A stretch of 11,561 nucleotides of DNA. Source: Acanthaster planci. Taxonomy: Eukaryota > Echinodermata > Asteroidea > Valvatida > Acanthasteridae. A program made the translations under genes and the position numbers. Position 1 is the stretch's first letter; the number at the start of each line of letters is the position of its first letter. Below the pieces are notes generated by a model that had not been told where the DNA came from, did no database searches, and saw only the letters and a list, made by a program, of their open reading frames with translations. Positions 1 to 6,782 of the stretch are shown piece after piece. The stretch covers positions 124,476 to 136,036 of the forward strand of contig NW_019091724.1 of NCBI RefSeq assembly GCF_001949145.1, written 5' to 3'.

Positions 1-753
1 CCTTGGGCAAGAATGCTGTTTTTTCCATATAAAAATAGAGTGCCAAATGATTTTTTAAATTCAATAGTTTCAGGCCATGACACATACTCGGGTACTGGCA
101 ATGTGGTTGTATTTTGTCCATTTCATTCCTCAAAACTGCCCCTGTAAATGTCGAAACATTTCAGAAGGGCAAGCACCCTTTTCTTTTGCTTACTTGCCAA
201 TAAATTGTAAGACAATTTCCTGATATCTACATGTACATGTAGATCACAGATGAATCTATAAAAAGGACAAGTCATGACACACTGCATGTTCAACAGACCG
301 TAGGCTAGCATGTTTTTATCAGAGTGCACCTCAGGCTTTTCACACCGGGATCAATTGTATGCACACTACATGAACCAAACCAACTTGTAACTGCAACAAA
401 TCCTGGTCTAGCTTGATTGCCACCAGGGAACCAATTGTAGGCTGCATGCTGGCAGACGAGTTGCTGACTCTGCAGCTGCCATTTGACTGCAGGAGGAAAG
501 CTCCTGGGAATGCGCTTAAAAAAACCCAAGTGAAAACAAGTCCTGACTATGCACTATGCGTTGTGCTATTACAGTTGTAGACCAAATGATAAGAAATTTT
601 TCCACATGATTGTACATTGTTCAAGTGTTTTTATTTCTCAATAGAAATTAAACTTTTAGAAAACAATAATTTTTGAGCAAAACTGTGCACCATTAGGATT
701 TACAAAGAGAAAAAAACTTACCACAAAAAGGTACCCCCAATGGAGTGAGTTGA
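1..753. other. AT-rich non-coding stretch, no gene recognised
   Basis: No exon, domain or transposon protein was recognised here on either strand. Short open frames exist (for example minus 305-529 and plus about 375-579) but show no family motif, no clear splice context and no codon pattern that sets them apart. The stretch lies upstream of the sorting nexin terminal exons and is most simply intronic or flanking DNA of that gene. A perfect 20-bp palindrome sits at 225-244. Confidence 0.5.
225..244. repeat. 20-bp perfect palindrome rich in ACATGT
   Basis: ATCTACATGTACATGTAGAT reads identically on both strands. Repeated ACATGT palindromes are, from general knowledge, common in several marine invertebrate genomes. 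No function is implied. It may be simple palindromic repeat DNA. Confidence 0.6.
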
Positions 754-786
754 TTTTGTTATGTATATGATATATACATAACAAAA
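754..786. repeat. AT-rich inverted repeat, 15-bp arms, 3-nt spacer
   Basis: The arms TTTTGTTATGTATAT (754-768) and ATATACATAACAAAA (772-786) are perfect reverse complements separated by GAT. The following bases to about 811 repeat the same ACATA/TATGT words and can form an alternative hairpin (ACATAAC at 777-783 against GTTATGT at 794-800). This is likely a cruciform-prone low-complexity palindrome. Confidence 0.7.
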
Positions 787-919
787 CATATATGTTATGT
801 ATGTCTTGTGCAGGGCTGATGTGACTCCATGACATGGGTACTTTGACATGCTTGAAATTTGAGTAACTCAATTTTTAAGCCATTCCCCGAGGTTTGAATT
901 ATCAAGATTTAACTGTGTT

Positions 920-1049
920 TTATTTCATACTAAGAACTTGGAAATAAAAAGGTGAAGTTGCAAGGTAATTCCATGCAATTTTAGGTTCCTGGGTTTTAGC
1001 TAGGACTGTGGAAAGTTGGGAGTGCAAAATAAAAAAGTGGGAGTGTAAC
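920..1049 (-). pseudogene. LINE relic, 3' segment of the reverse transcriptase start (after the MITE)
   Basis: Reading the minus strand left of the MITE, one frame stays open for about 43 codons. It ends with a block containing KTQEPKI, then NYLATSP and QVLSM. This resembles the PVPK...P...DLRPISLTPVLSK region that follows the first reverse transcriptase helix in L2/CR1-type LINEs, although several key residues are altered (for example LRPIS reads YLATS). The frame continues that of the segment at 1594-2568 when the MITE and one TTAA are ignored. A stop at 920-922 ends it, and no later palm motif (such as YADD) was found. The assignment rests on weak similarity plus frame continuity. Confidence 0.45.
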
Positions 1050-1053
1050 TTAA

Positions 1054-1589
1054 CCACTTGCTGCCGGGTGCTTTCAAAAATGCAGTGCGCACATACGGGT
1101 GATTTTTAAGATTTTCAGTTTTCAAAATTCTTCAAAAATTCATCATTTCATTCAATGGACATTTACACCCACACGAATGACTGTTTGGTGGCTACTCTAA
1201 GCTGACAGGCAGCCTTCATTGACTCCTGAGTATTTCAGCCAGGCCTGCCGCCCTGTAAAGAGAGCCCAGAATTGTTAGGTGTTGTGTAATTTCCTTTGTC
1301 CCCAGTGAATGCGAGTGGCGTCTTTTCAAACGTGGTGGGATTAGCATGCAGCCGTGTTGTGTCGCTCATCAATGGGGCCCTGGAGCACTTTTGTCCGTGG
1401 TACTAATCCATGGGCGCGCTATGTCCGAAACAGTGGTATGCTGTTTAAAAACAGTGACGGATTACCTTAAAAAAAAACAAGCCGAAAAATGATAGCAATT
1501 CCAAGCAGCAGGTCTCTTGTTCCGATTAAGGTCTTTTGTTACACAGACCAGCTCTTTTGTCCGAAACCAGGCACCCTGGCAGGAAGTGG
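1054..1589. mobile_element. piggyBac-type MITE, 536 bp, TTAA target duplication
   Basis: The left terminus CCACTTGCTGCCGGGTGC (1054-1071) and the reverse complement of the right terminus, CCACTTCCTGCCAGGGTGC (1571-1589), differ by one substitution and one inserted base. Each end abuts a TTAA (1050-1053 and 1590-1593), the hallmark target duplication of piggyBac-superfamily transposons. No transposase frame exists inside, so the element is non-autonomous and would have been moved in trans. The right half carries subterminal repeats of the words CTTTTGT and GTCCGAAAC (around 1388, 1422, 1532 and 1553-1566). It sits inside a LINE relic. The superfamily call rests on TTAA and the CC-starting terminus; no transposase is present to confirm it. 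Confidence 0.75.
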
Positions 1590-1593
1590 TTAA

Positions 1594-2568
1594 GACATGC
1601 ACTGAGACTTCGAGATAATGGTTCCAATATTTCGTAGGCAAATCTTTTTAGTAATCTGAGCGGACAGTCATTAGGGTGTGTGGCTTCACTAGATGGAATA
1701 TGTGTTTTTATAGACCCGACAAGTAGTGTTATAGGTGCAGGTAAGACAGGAACACAAAGAGATGGAAGATCAGAACATACTGTTGAAAAGTGATTTTGTT
1801 TATCTCAATTAGTGGCTATTGTTTATCATTTTCATTGTTGAAATTAAGCACAAGAGCTTGTTTTTGAGTCCCACTAAATGACAAATCTGCTGGTGCAGTT
1901 TTCGGGGTTTTGTATCAAGTGAGCAATCTTGTGATTTTAAAATTTGATTTTTGGTTAATTTGATCATTCTTTGCATTTTACCATGAATGGTTTATAATTA
2001 TCACGACACTGTTTAAGTGCAACATCACATTGTTCGATTAATTTGCGTATTTCACTGTTAAACTATGGTTTACCATTAAGTTTCAGTTTAACTGTAACTT
2101 TATATACAAAGTGCCCTCCATAATTTATACTAGGGGTTTGGTGATAGTGTGCAACCATATTGTTAGGGTCATTCACTTCATACAAGTTCAACCAATCCAT
2201 GTGTTTTCCACTGTCCAAAACTATAAATAGATGAGTCCTGAAAGGATCTAAATGACACTGGGAAATTTTTTGATTGGAAGACATTTTTGGTCCATACATT
2301 ACGAGAGCAAGATCGCTTATGGTGATAGGGGCAGCAACTACAGTTTATAGTTGTCATTGCTTTAAACCGGTTTCAAGTACTGCATCTCCTAAAAATTGCT
2401 TGATTTACAACTTGCTTTAGTAAGGTTTGCTGCTTGAGCATGCCAGTAGCCAGATTGTTGAAATCACCCATGATAATTACTGATGCGTTGTTGGAAATAG
2501 TACGCAAGTGATTGACCTTAGAAATTACACAGTCAGTAATAGTAATAGTTTGCAGTACCTGCTGCTAC
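1594..2568 (-). pseudogene. LINE relic: endonuclease C-terminal half, linker and start of reverse transcriptase
   Basis: The minus strand encodes, in order, a broken non-LTR retrotransposon polyprotein. A block ending in VIIMGDFNNL (GDFN codons at 2457-2468) is the endonuclease motif holding a catalytic Asp and Asn. LKQVV follows, then a stop, then ISDLALV (SD codons at 2309-2317), which corresponds to the catalytic SDH motif with His changed to Leu. Next is an in-frame TAG at 2063-2065, where related elements usually have Trp before FNSEIRKLI. After a frame change comes PRKLHQQI (1884-1907), like the NPRKLW linker motif. After another frame change comes the segment DCPLRLLKRFAYEILEPLS (1613 to about 1669), typical of the reverse transcriptase entry helix. 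Several stops and frame changes show it is dead. The best guess is an L2/CR1-like clade. Confidence 0.8.
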
Positions 2569-3101
2569 GTCTGACTCTGAGCAGGAGGTTGTGGGTTGAC
2601 GTTCCACCTGAGTGAGCTTGTGAATTTTTTCACAGGCTGTCGGACAAACACCGAGTATCCAGTGTTAAATACATATACACATCAGTGTAAGGGCAAAAAC
2701 ATGTTATTGAAAATTTACACCTCCCCAACACAAAATACATCTTGAAATAGATTCGTCTTCATCATTCTATTGCATGTAGGGTTGACAGGTCAAAGTGACT
2801 AAAATAATAGCGATGTACGTGAGTGTCATAACCTGAGAAATACTTTGCATAGGAACTTTAAATGTGGCTTGTGCATTTTGTAGATAATTCAAGCATGTTG
2901 TATTAAAACCTGAAAGGTCAAGGGTCAAAGGTTTCAGTGGCTAAAACAAGACAAATCTTGTTGATCTCAATCATTTTAGATGTATACAATTTGGGGATTT
3001 TTGGGTTGTTCAGTTACAAATACTACTACCTCTGGTATTTCAAGTAGTGATAAAATTTGTTTGATATTAATAATATGTCTTTTATTTGAATTATTTTACA
3101 G
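2569..3101. other. Intronic flank before the sorting nexin exon
   Basis: No coding segment was recognised between the LINE relic and the acceptor site at 3100-3101. The preceding host exon, expected to encode the adjoining BAR-domain helix, was searched for by eye and not found anywhere in 1-3101, so this intron probably extends beyond the left edge. It ends with a T-rich tract and ttacag at the acceptor. A degenerate tRNA-like T-arm (2591-2607) and two nuclear-receptor-like direct repeats (2787-2799 and 2915-2934) are described under findings. Confidence 0.5.
2915..2934 (+). promoter_or_regulatory. Candidate nuclear receptor DR1 element (three half-sites)
   Basis: AGGTCA-a-GGGTCA-a-AGGTTT gives three consecutive hexamers related to AGGTCA, each spaced by one base. 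DR1 arrays are the established binding format for RXR, HNF4 and COUP-TF type receptors. It lies about 170 bp before the penultimate coding exon. A chance match is possible and no function is shown. Confidence 0.25.
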
Positions 3102-3200
3102 GTTGCTAAAACTGAGTTGTCTGATTTCAAAACAAGAAGAGTGACTGCGTACAGAAAGCATCTTGTTGAACTAGCTGAACTTGAACTGAAACATGCAAAG
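3102..3200 (+). CDS. Sorting nexin SNX5/SNX6/SNX32-like, penultimate coding exon (BAR-domain C-terminus)
   Basis: The exon is 99 bp, phase 0 at both ends, bounded by a pyrimidine-rich acceptor (ttattttacag) and donor gtaaaa. Its 33 codons include FKTRRVTAYRKHLVELAELE followed by LKHAK. This is the strongly conserved last helix of the C-terminal BAR domain of the SNX5/SNX6/SNX32 group. These proteins pair with SNX1/SNX2 as SNX-BAR heterodimers that tubulate endosomal membrane and sort cargo towards the trans-Golgi network and plasma membrane. The sequence shows only this tail; the PX domain and most of the BAR domain lie left of the window. No stop or frame break is present. The family is clear, but the paralogue (5, 6 or 32) is not, and many invertebrates have a single gene for the group. 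Confidence 0.88.
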
Positions 3201-4025
3201 GTAAAACAAATCCACATAAATATGATCATGAATTTATATATAGCTGAACATAAACAACACAAGATCTGACCCACAGCCTTGAGACAGTGCATCCTTTGCA
3301 ATCAGCAATGCAATTTTGCTGTCCAGCCTCTATCCTCCAAAATCTTCCCAAACTGCCTGGAGGATTTTGAAGTATTGGGGATGGTTAGGGTATTATTAAT
3401 CCTTATACCAGTGACGTCATAAAATACTCCAGCCCCCCCTTAAACGACAGGTTGAAGAGTGTACACAAATTCACATGCTTCAGTTGGTCTGTGGCAAAAG
3501 TTTTCTTTAATCGTGTGAAGTTTGAACCTGATAACATTATTGAACCAGAAGTAGGACTTTTCAAATGTCACTTTAGAACATCCATTTTGAGTAAGACAAT
3601 CTTGAATTGTCTTTCAAATGATAGAATAGGCATTGGCATTAATAAGGTGTTGGGCTTGTCGTTTTGTTAAAATGGTCGAGCTACTAGTGACAGAAAGAAA
3701 AACTGTCTACAGTGATCTGTTGCTTGTGCATATGATGTGTGCCTTGTGTTCTGTGCTTGTGTTACTGAACAGCGTGTAGTGCATGTGTTTTGTGTCATAT
3801 AGCAAAATATGGATTGCCACCAAAGTTTTACTTAATCTAGAATCGGGGCAGACCAGCTATGCTGGAATAGGCAGACACTACACAAAGACTTTGAATTATC
3901 TTTTTAGATTTGATTTCCCTCGTCCTTTTTGTAGCCGTTTTTAGTTACCTCTTGTATTTGGCTTATAGCTGTCTTTTCGACCAATAAATACATGTATAAT
4001 AGAGATTGCATATGTTTATCTACAG
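3201..4025 (+). other. Intron between the last two sorting nexin coding exons (825 bp, phase 0)
   Basis: The intron starts GTAAAA and ends TTTATCTACAG and splits the gene directly after the conserved LKHAK motif. It holds an exact cAMP-response-type octamer TGACGTCA (3412-3419), a possible C1q-like relic (3452-3670), an AATAAA (3982-3987) that would lie before the final exon, and otherwise unremarkable AT-rich DNA. Confidence 0.8.
3452..3670 (+). pseudogene. Possible relic of a C1q-like globular domain
   Basis: A plus-strand frame without an ATG runs from a TTG to a TAA stop. Its central part contains VFFNRV, then DNIIEPEVGLFKCH. The spacing F-N-x-V-x(5)-N-x(3)-P-E-x-G-x-F matches, without gaps, the N-terminal strand region of C1q/TNF-like domains (F-N-x-V ... 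Y-N/D-P-x-T-G-x-F). The expected Tyr is Ile and the Thr before Gly is Val. The downstream PG-Y motif and the C-terminal F-G-F-L strand are not recognisable. It lies inside the sorting nexin intron and has no obvious splice frame. It could be a retro- or duplicated fragment or chance similarity. Confidence 0.25.
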
Positions 4026-4076
4026 GCCCAGGTTCAGCAGTTGAAAAATTGTCTGTCATCTCTTCAAGACAACTAG
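4026..4076 (+). CDS. Sorting nexin SNX5/SNX6/SNX32-like, last coding exon with stop
   Basis: After the acceptor ctacag, 16 codons (AQVQQLKNCLSSLQDN) end in TAG at 4074-4076. Joined in phase 0 to the preceding exon, they give the LKHAK-x(4)-QLLxNC-type tail of the SNX5/6/32 group, in which the conserved Leu/Cys pair appears here as LKNCL. The tail is a short amphipathic extension of the last BAR helix. The match in length and intron position to the vertebrate SNX6 ending (a short final coding exon after HAK) supports the exon call. Nothing suggests decay. Confidence 0.87.
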   Translation, partial: AQVQQLKNCLSSLQDN

Positions 4077-4830
4077 TTTAATTGGACTGCAGAATAAAGA
4101 CACCATAAAAACGTTCCAAGTGTATTACATTAGATTTTTAAAAACAAAATCGTACAATGTGTGTTTAACTCTGGACAGAAATTCTTCAATGTATATTTTG
4201 ACTACTTTTGAAAGAAAGCAACTTTTGTTAGAAGAAATACCAAATTTCTGTTGGTTGTATTCTCTAGGGTGAAAATCACAAATATGTAAAGCCAAGAAGA
4301 AATATATTAAAGTAGAAGAGCAACAATTATAATTTAAAGGTCTTACAAACACAACAATGCTATTCTTGTGTGTCTATGGACTAGTTTATAGGGAATGAAA
4401 GCATGATGGGGCAATGTTCAAGTTGTGCGTTTTTCAACCAGCAACATGCCTGGGGATGACATGTAACCCAGGTTGAATCCCTGACCGTATTACGTTACGG
4501 AGGGAGTCCAGGATGAAGGGTGCAAAATCGGGCGAAAAGTTTTGAAACTAAAATTTCCAATGCTTCTACCTTTTCCAAGGAGCCAACTTCACGTCTTTAA
4601 CTCCTATGCGTCCTTATCTCCACAGCTGGTGGGATAAGAAAATTCGACTTATCACCGCCAAAGAAAAAAATTGGAAAATAAATCAGAAGTTTAATTCTTG
4701 CTATTGTCGTGGACTGTTTTCAGTCTTTCTCCAGTGCATGCAGTTCGTACAGTGTGCGCGCGCAACTATTCTGCGTATTACACGCACATCGAAACTACAT
4801 GACTGGAACCAGCGTCTAACCAAATCCACC
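4077..4830 (+). other. Probable 3' UTR and flank of the sorting nexin gene
   Basis: No coding sequence is recognised. The open frame at plus 4606-4839 and the AT-rich minus frame at 4125-4352 have no family motif. The transcript end is not visible: a hexamer at 4093 would give a UTR of only about 40 bases, whereas the next good signals lie at 5916 and 6777. Small inverted words (CCTGGG...CCCAGG around 4449-4472) are the only other structure. Confidence 0.45.
4093..4098 (+). terminator. Candidate proximal poly(A) signal AATAAA
   Basis: AATAAA begins 17 bases after the sorting nexin stop codon. A TG/T-rich tract (tgtattacattagattttt, 4121-4139) lies just downstream, so cleavage near 4115 is plausible. 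The resulting UTR would be unusually short. Confidence 0.35.
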
Positions 4831-4907
4831 AGAATATAAGATTAAATCAGTGCTCTGAAATATACGATTGCCATGTATTTCAGAGTACTGATTTAATCTT
4901 ATATTCT
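4831..4907. repeat. 34-bp near-perfect hairpin with 9-nt loop
   Basis: Bases 4831-4864 pair with 4874-4907 over 34 consecutive positions, including two G:T pairs (4852/4886 and 4863/4875), leaving loop CGATTGCCA. In RNA copied from the + strand every position pairs, because the G:T become G:U wobbles; in minus-strand RNA they would be A:C mismatches. Weaker similarity between the arms continues outward for about 10 bases. The arms have no TA or TTAA flank that would mark a transposon end. It could be a small-RNA precursor, a dsRNA editing substrate in a long 3' UTR, or a recent palindromic duplication. Confidence 0.8.
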
Positions 4908-5880
4908 TGTCGATATTCTGATCACAATGCTACGCAGCCCTTCCATATTCTCTAACCGAATCCGCTCGTTTCGAAAACGCTCACAAAAGCACGTAGCACG
5001 CAACGTGGTTCTCAGCCACGGATACCATTGACCTCTCCGTGCCGTGTACACACTACATTGAGCTGGCCGGGGGGTGAAACTGTGGCGTGCATTGATCATG
5101 GTGACGGTTGGCCTTGTTACCGGTATGTGCACGCAAGCTGAGTCTACTGCAGCCAGTATGGGAAAAATCTTTAACCAACAAATCTCTACAAACAAATTAA
5201 ACAAGTTAAACACTTTAAAGAGAGATTGTTGGTGAATTTATTCCCGTACAAGAACCCTGCATATATACAAAGACTTCTACGCTAACTTAGGTATAAAGCA
5301 GAACAAAATATGATCATTTTAAGGGTAACCAATAGGGGGTTAATTGGTCAGTCTGAAGCACCCGATTCGACAAATACTGAAGTGTGTAGCAGGCATGCAA
5401 CAGACCTTCAATGGAAATTGCGCACATGTAGTGTGTGCACGCAGCTCAGATTCCTGTACGTGCGTGTACTTTATACAACGTCTGTCACTTATTTTCCTCG
5501 ATTTTGCAGTGCATGGTTTGTTCTGAAATTCCTAACCTCCCCACCCATGGATAGATAAGGCCACGAAGAATTTGTAAACGTGAAAAATTAGTTCCTTCAA
5601 CAAGGTAAACCAAGAACAAATTGGAACCAAATTTGTGATCGTTTTGTACACAACTTTTATACCCTGGACGTCAACCAGTAGGAATGGGTGAATTGGACGG
5701 TGTATCTGTGAATGCCCCCCCTAAAAAAAACAGAAAAGAAAAACAAAGTCTCTTATTATACAGTGTAAGCCTTTTTTTCAAACTGACCAGGTGCAAAAAC
5801 AGTAAATATATGAATGGGACAGTATACACAAAACTTAGACATGGATTAGCACCTTTGGCTTTTGTGCTTTGGTTTTGTGT
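4908..5880. other. Non-coding spacer, locally less AT-rich
   Basis: No gene is recognised. From about 4740 to 5520 the DNA has more CpG and GTGCAC/GCACAC-type words than its surroundings (for example near 4755-4795, 5125-5140 and 5420-5470). Two related segments, TGTGCACGCAAGCTGAG (5126-5142) and TGTGCACGCAGCTCAG (5434-5449), look like a diverged direct duplication. A frame of 104 codons on the minus strand (4899-5213) has no family motif and terminates inside the hairpin arm, so it is not called. Confidence 0.4.
5175..5232. repeat. Short inverted repeat CCAACAAATCTCT / AGAGATTGTTGG
   Basis: Bases 5175-5187 and 5221-5232 are reverse complements apart from one extra A in the left arm, with a 33-base AT-rich loop. 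There is no clear target duplication. It is a small hairpin of unknown meaning. Confidence 0.5.
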
Positions 5881-5915
5881 TGTTTGTTTAAATTACCATT
5901 ATTGTTAATGTTCCA

Positions 5916-5921
5916 AATAAA
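5916..5921 (+). terminator. Candidate distal poly(A) signal AATAAA
   Basis: AATAAA is followed 10-30 bases later by GT/T-rich DNA (ggttctgtgtgatttttc), the usual downstream element arrangement. If used by the sorting nexin transcript, the 3' UTR would be about 1.85 kb and would include the long hairpin. Confidence 0.3.
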
Positions 5922-6776
5922 GAGATATAGGTTCTGTGTGATTTTTCTAAGTTGGGCCAGCTATGGCCTAAACGTAGGATTTTGTAACTGTATTTACAAT
6001 ATGAGTTGCACAAAATTATATCAAATACTGTGCACTTTGTGGTTTCGGTATGAAGTAGAATTGGAGTAAAAAAATTCATTCACATATGGTAACATAAACT
6101 AGTCTGGAATGTGTTTAGCAAACAGCCGAATCATCATTACCATCAATGAGATTGGAGGCTTTCAAATTTGGACTAAACGAGACTTCGGATGAAATGCATA
6201 AGCCATCTCAAAAGCCACAGCTTTGAAAATGTATTCCAATCTTAAGAACATGTTACATCTGTTAAACTTGGTTTTAATCTTGAACATGTTCCATCTATAC
6301 AATTCCATGTGAGCCTCAAAACAATTTATATCTGGAAAAGTTCATTTGGAAGGTGTAAGACAGGTGAGGTCCATAGAATTTTATTCAAGGTGAAAAGGAT
6401 GCAAGTCTGTAAGATTTCATTAGATTTTAGGAAATGTATTTGAAATTTGCAACTACGCTGTTTTAAAATGCGAGATTTAACAATACCTTCAAATTTTTGA
6501 AAGATTTTGTTTCTCAAAATCATGGTCCAATCTTTTTAACTCAAATTCTGCTTTGTGTTTGGTTTCTCCCAGGTCTCCATGAATGTTTTCTGTTTAAGAT
6601 CATAGCTTGAAGAATATCTTTTTTTTGGTTAAACTCAAAATTGTTCTAAACAGTCAGCCATACAGTATAATCTCTGTCATGTAAATTGCTGGCAAATTTA
6701 ATGTAGCAAGTAATTTTATATTTTAAAAGAGTCATTTCCGTTTCTTTGTGATGTAATTTTGGTTAGAGAAAACACG

Positions 6777-6782
6777 AATAAA
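6777..6782 (+). terminator. Candidate distal poly(A) signal AATAAA
   Basis: AATAAA is followed directly by CTTGTGTTGATATC, a GT-rich downstream tract. It is one of several possible transcript ends on the + strand and cannot be ranked from sequence alone. Confidence 0.25.

Noticed and set aside
123-529. Minus-strand frames of 68 and 74 codons, and a plus-strand frame at about 375-579, as possible genes
   Set aside because: No domain motif, no splice context and overlap on both strands. The plus frame did not resemble the expected upstream sorting nexin exon.
656-871. Minus-strand 71-codon frame as continuation of the LINE reverse transcriptase
   Set aside because: None of the expected downstream motifs (QFG, YADD) appears, and part of the frame is the AT palindrome at 754-786.
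4831-4907. Rho-independent terminator
   Set aside because: The host is clearly eukaryotic. The stem is long, AT-rich and not followed by a terminator-type T run.
4899-5213. 104-codon minus-strand frame as a small gene
   Set aside because: It ends in the hairpin arm (both this and the opposing plus frame end in STRI simply because the arms are inverted copies) and shows no recognisable family or codon signal.
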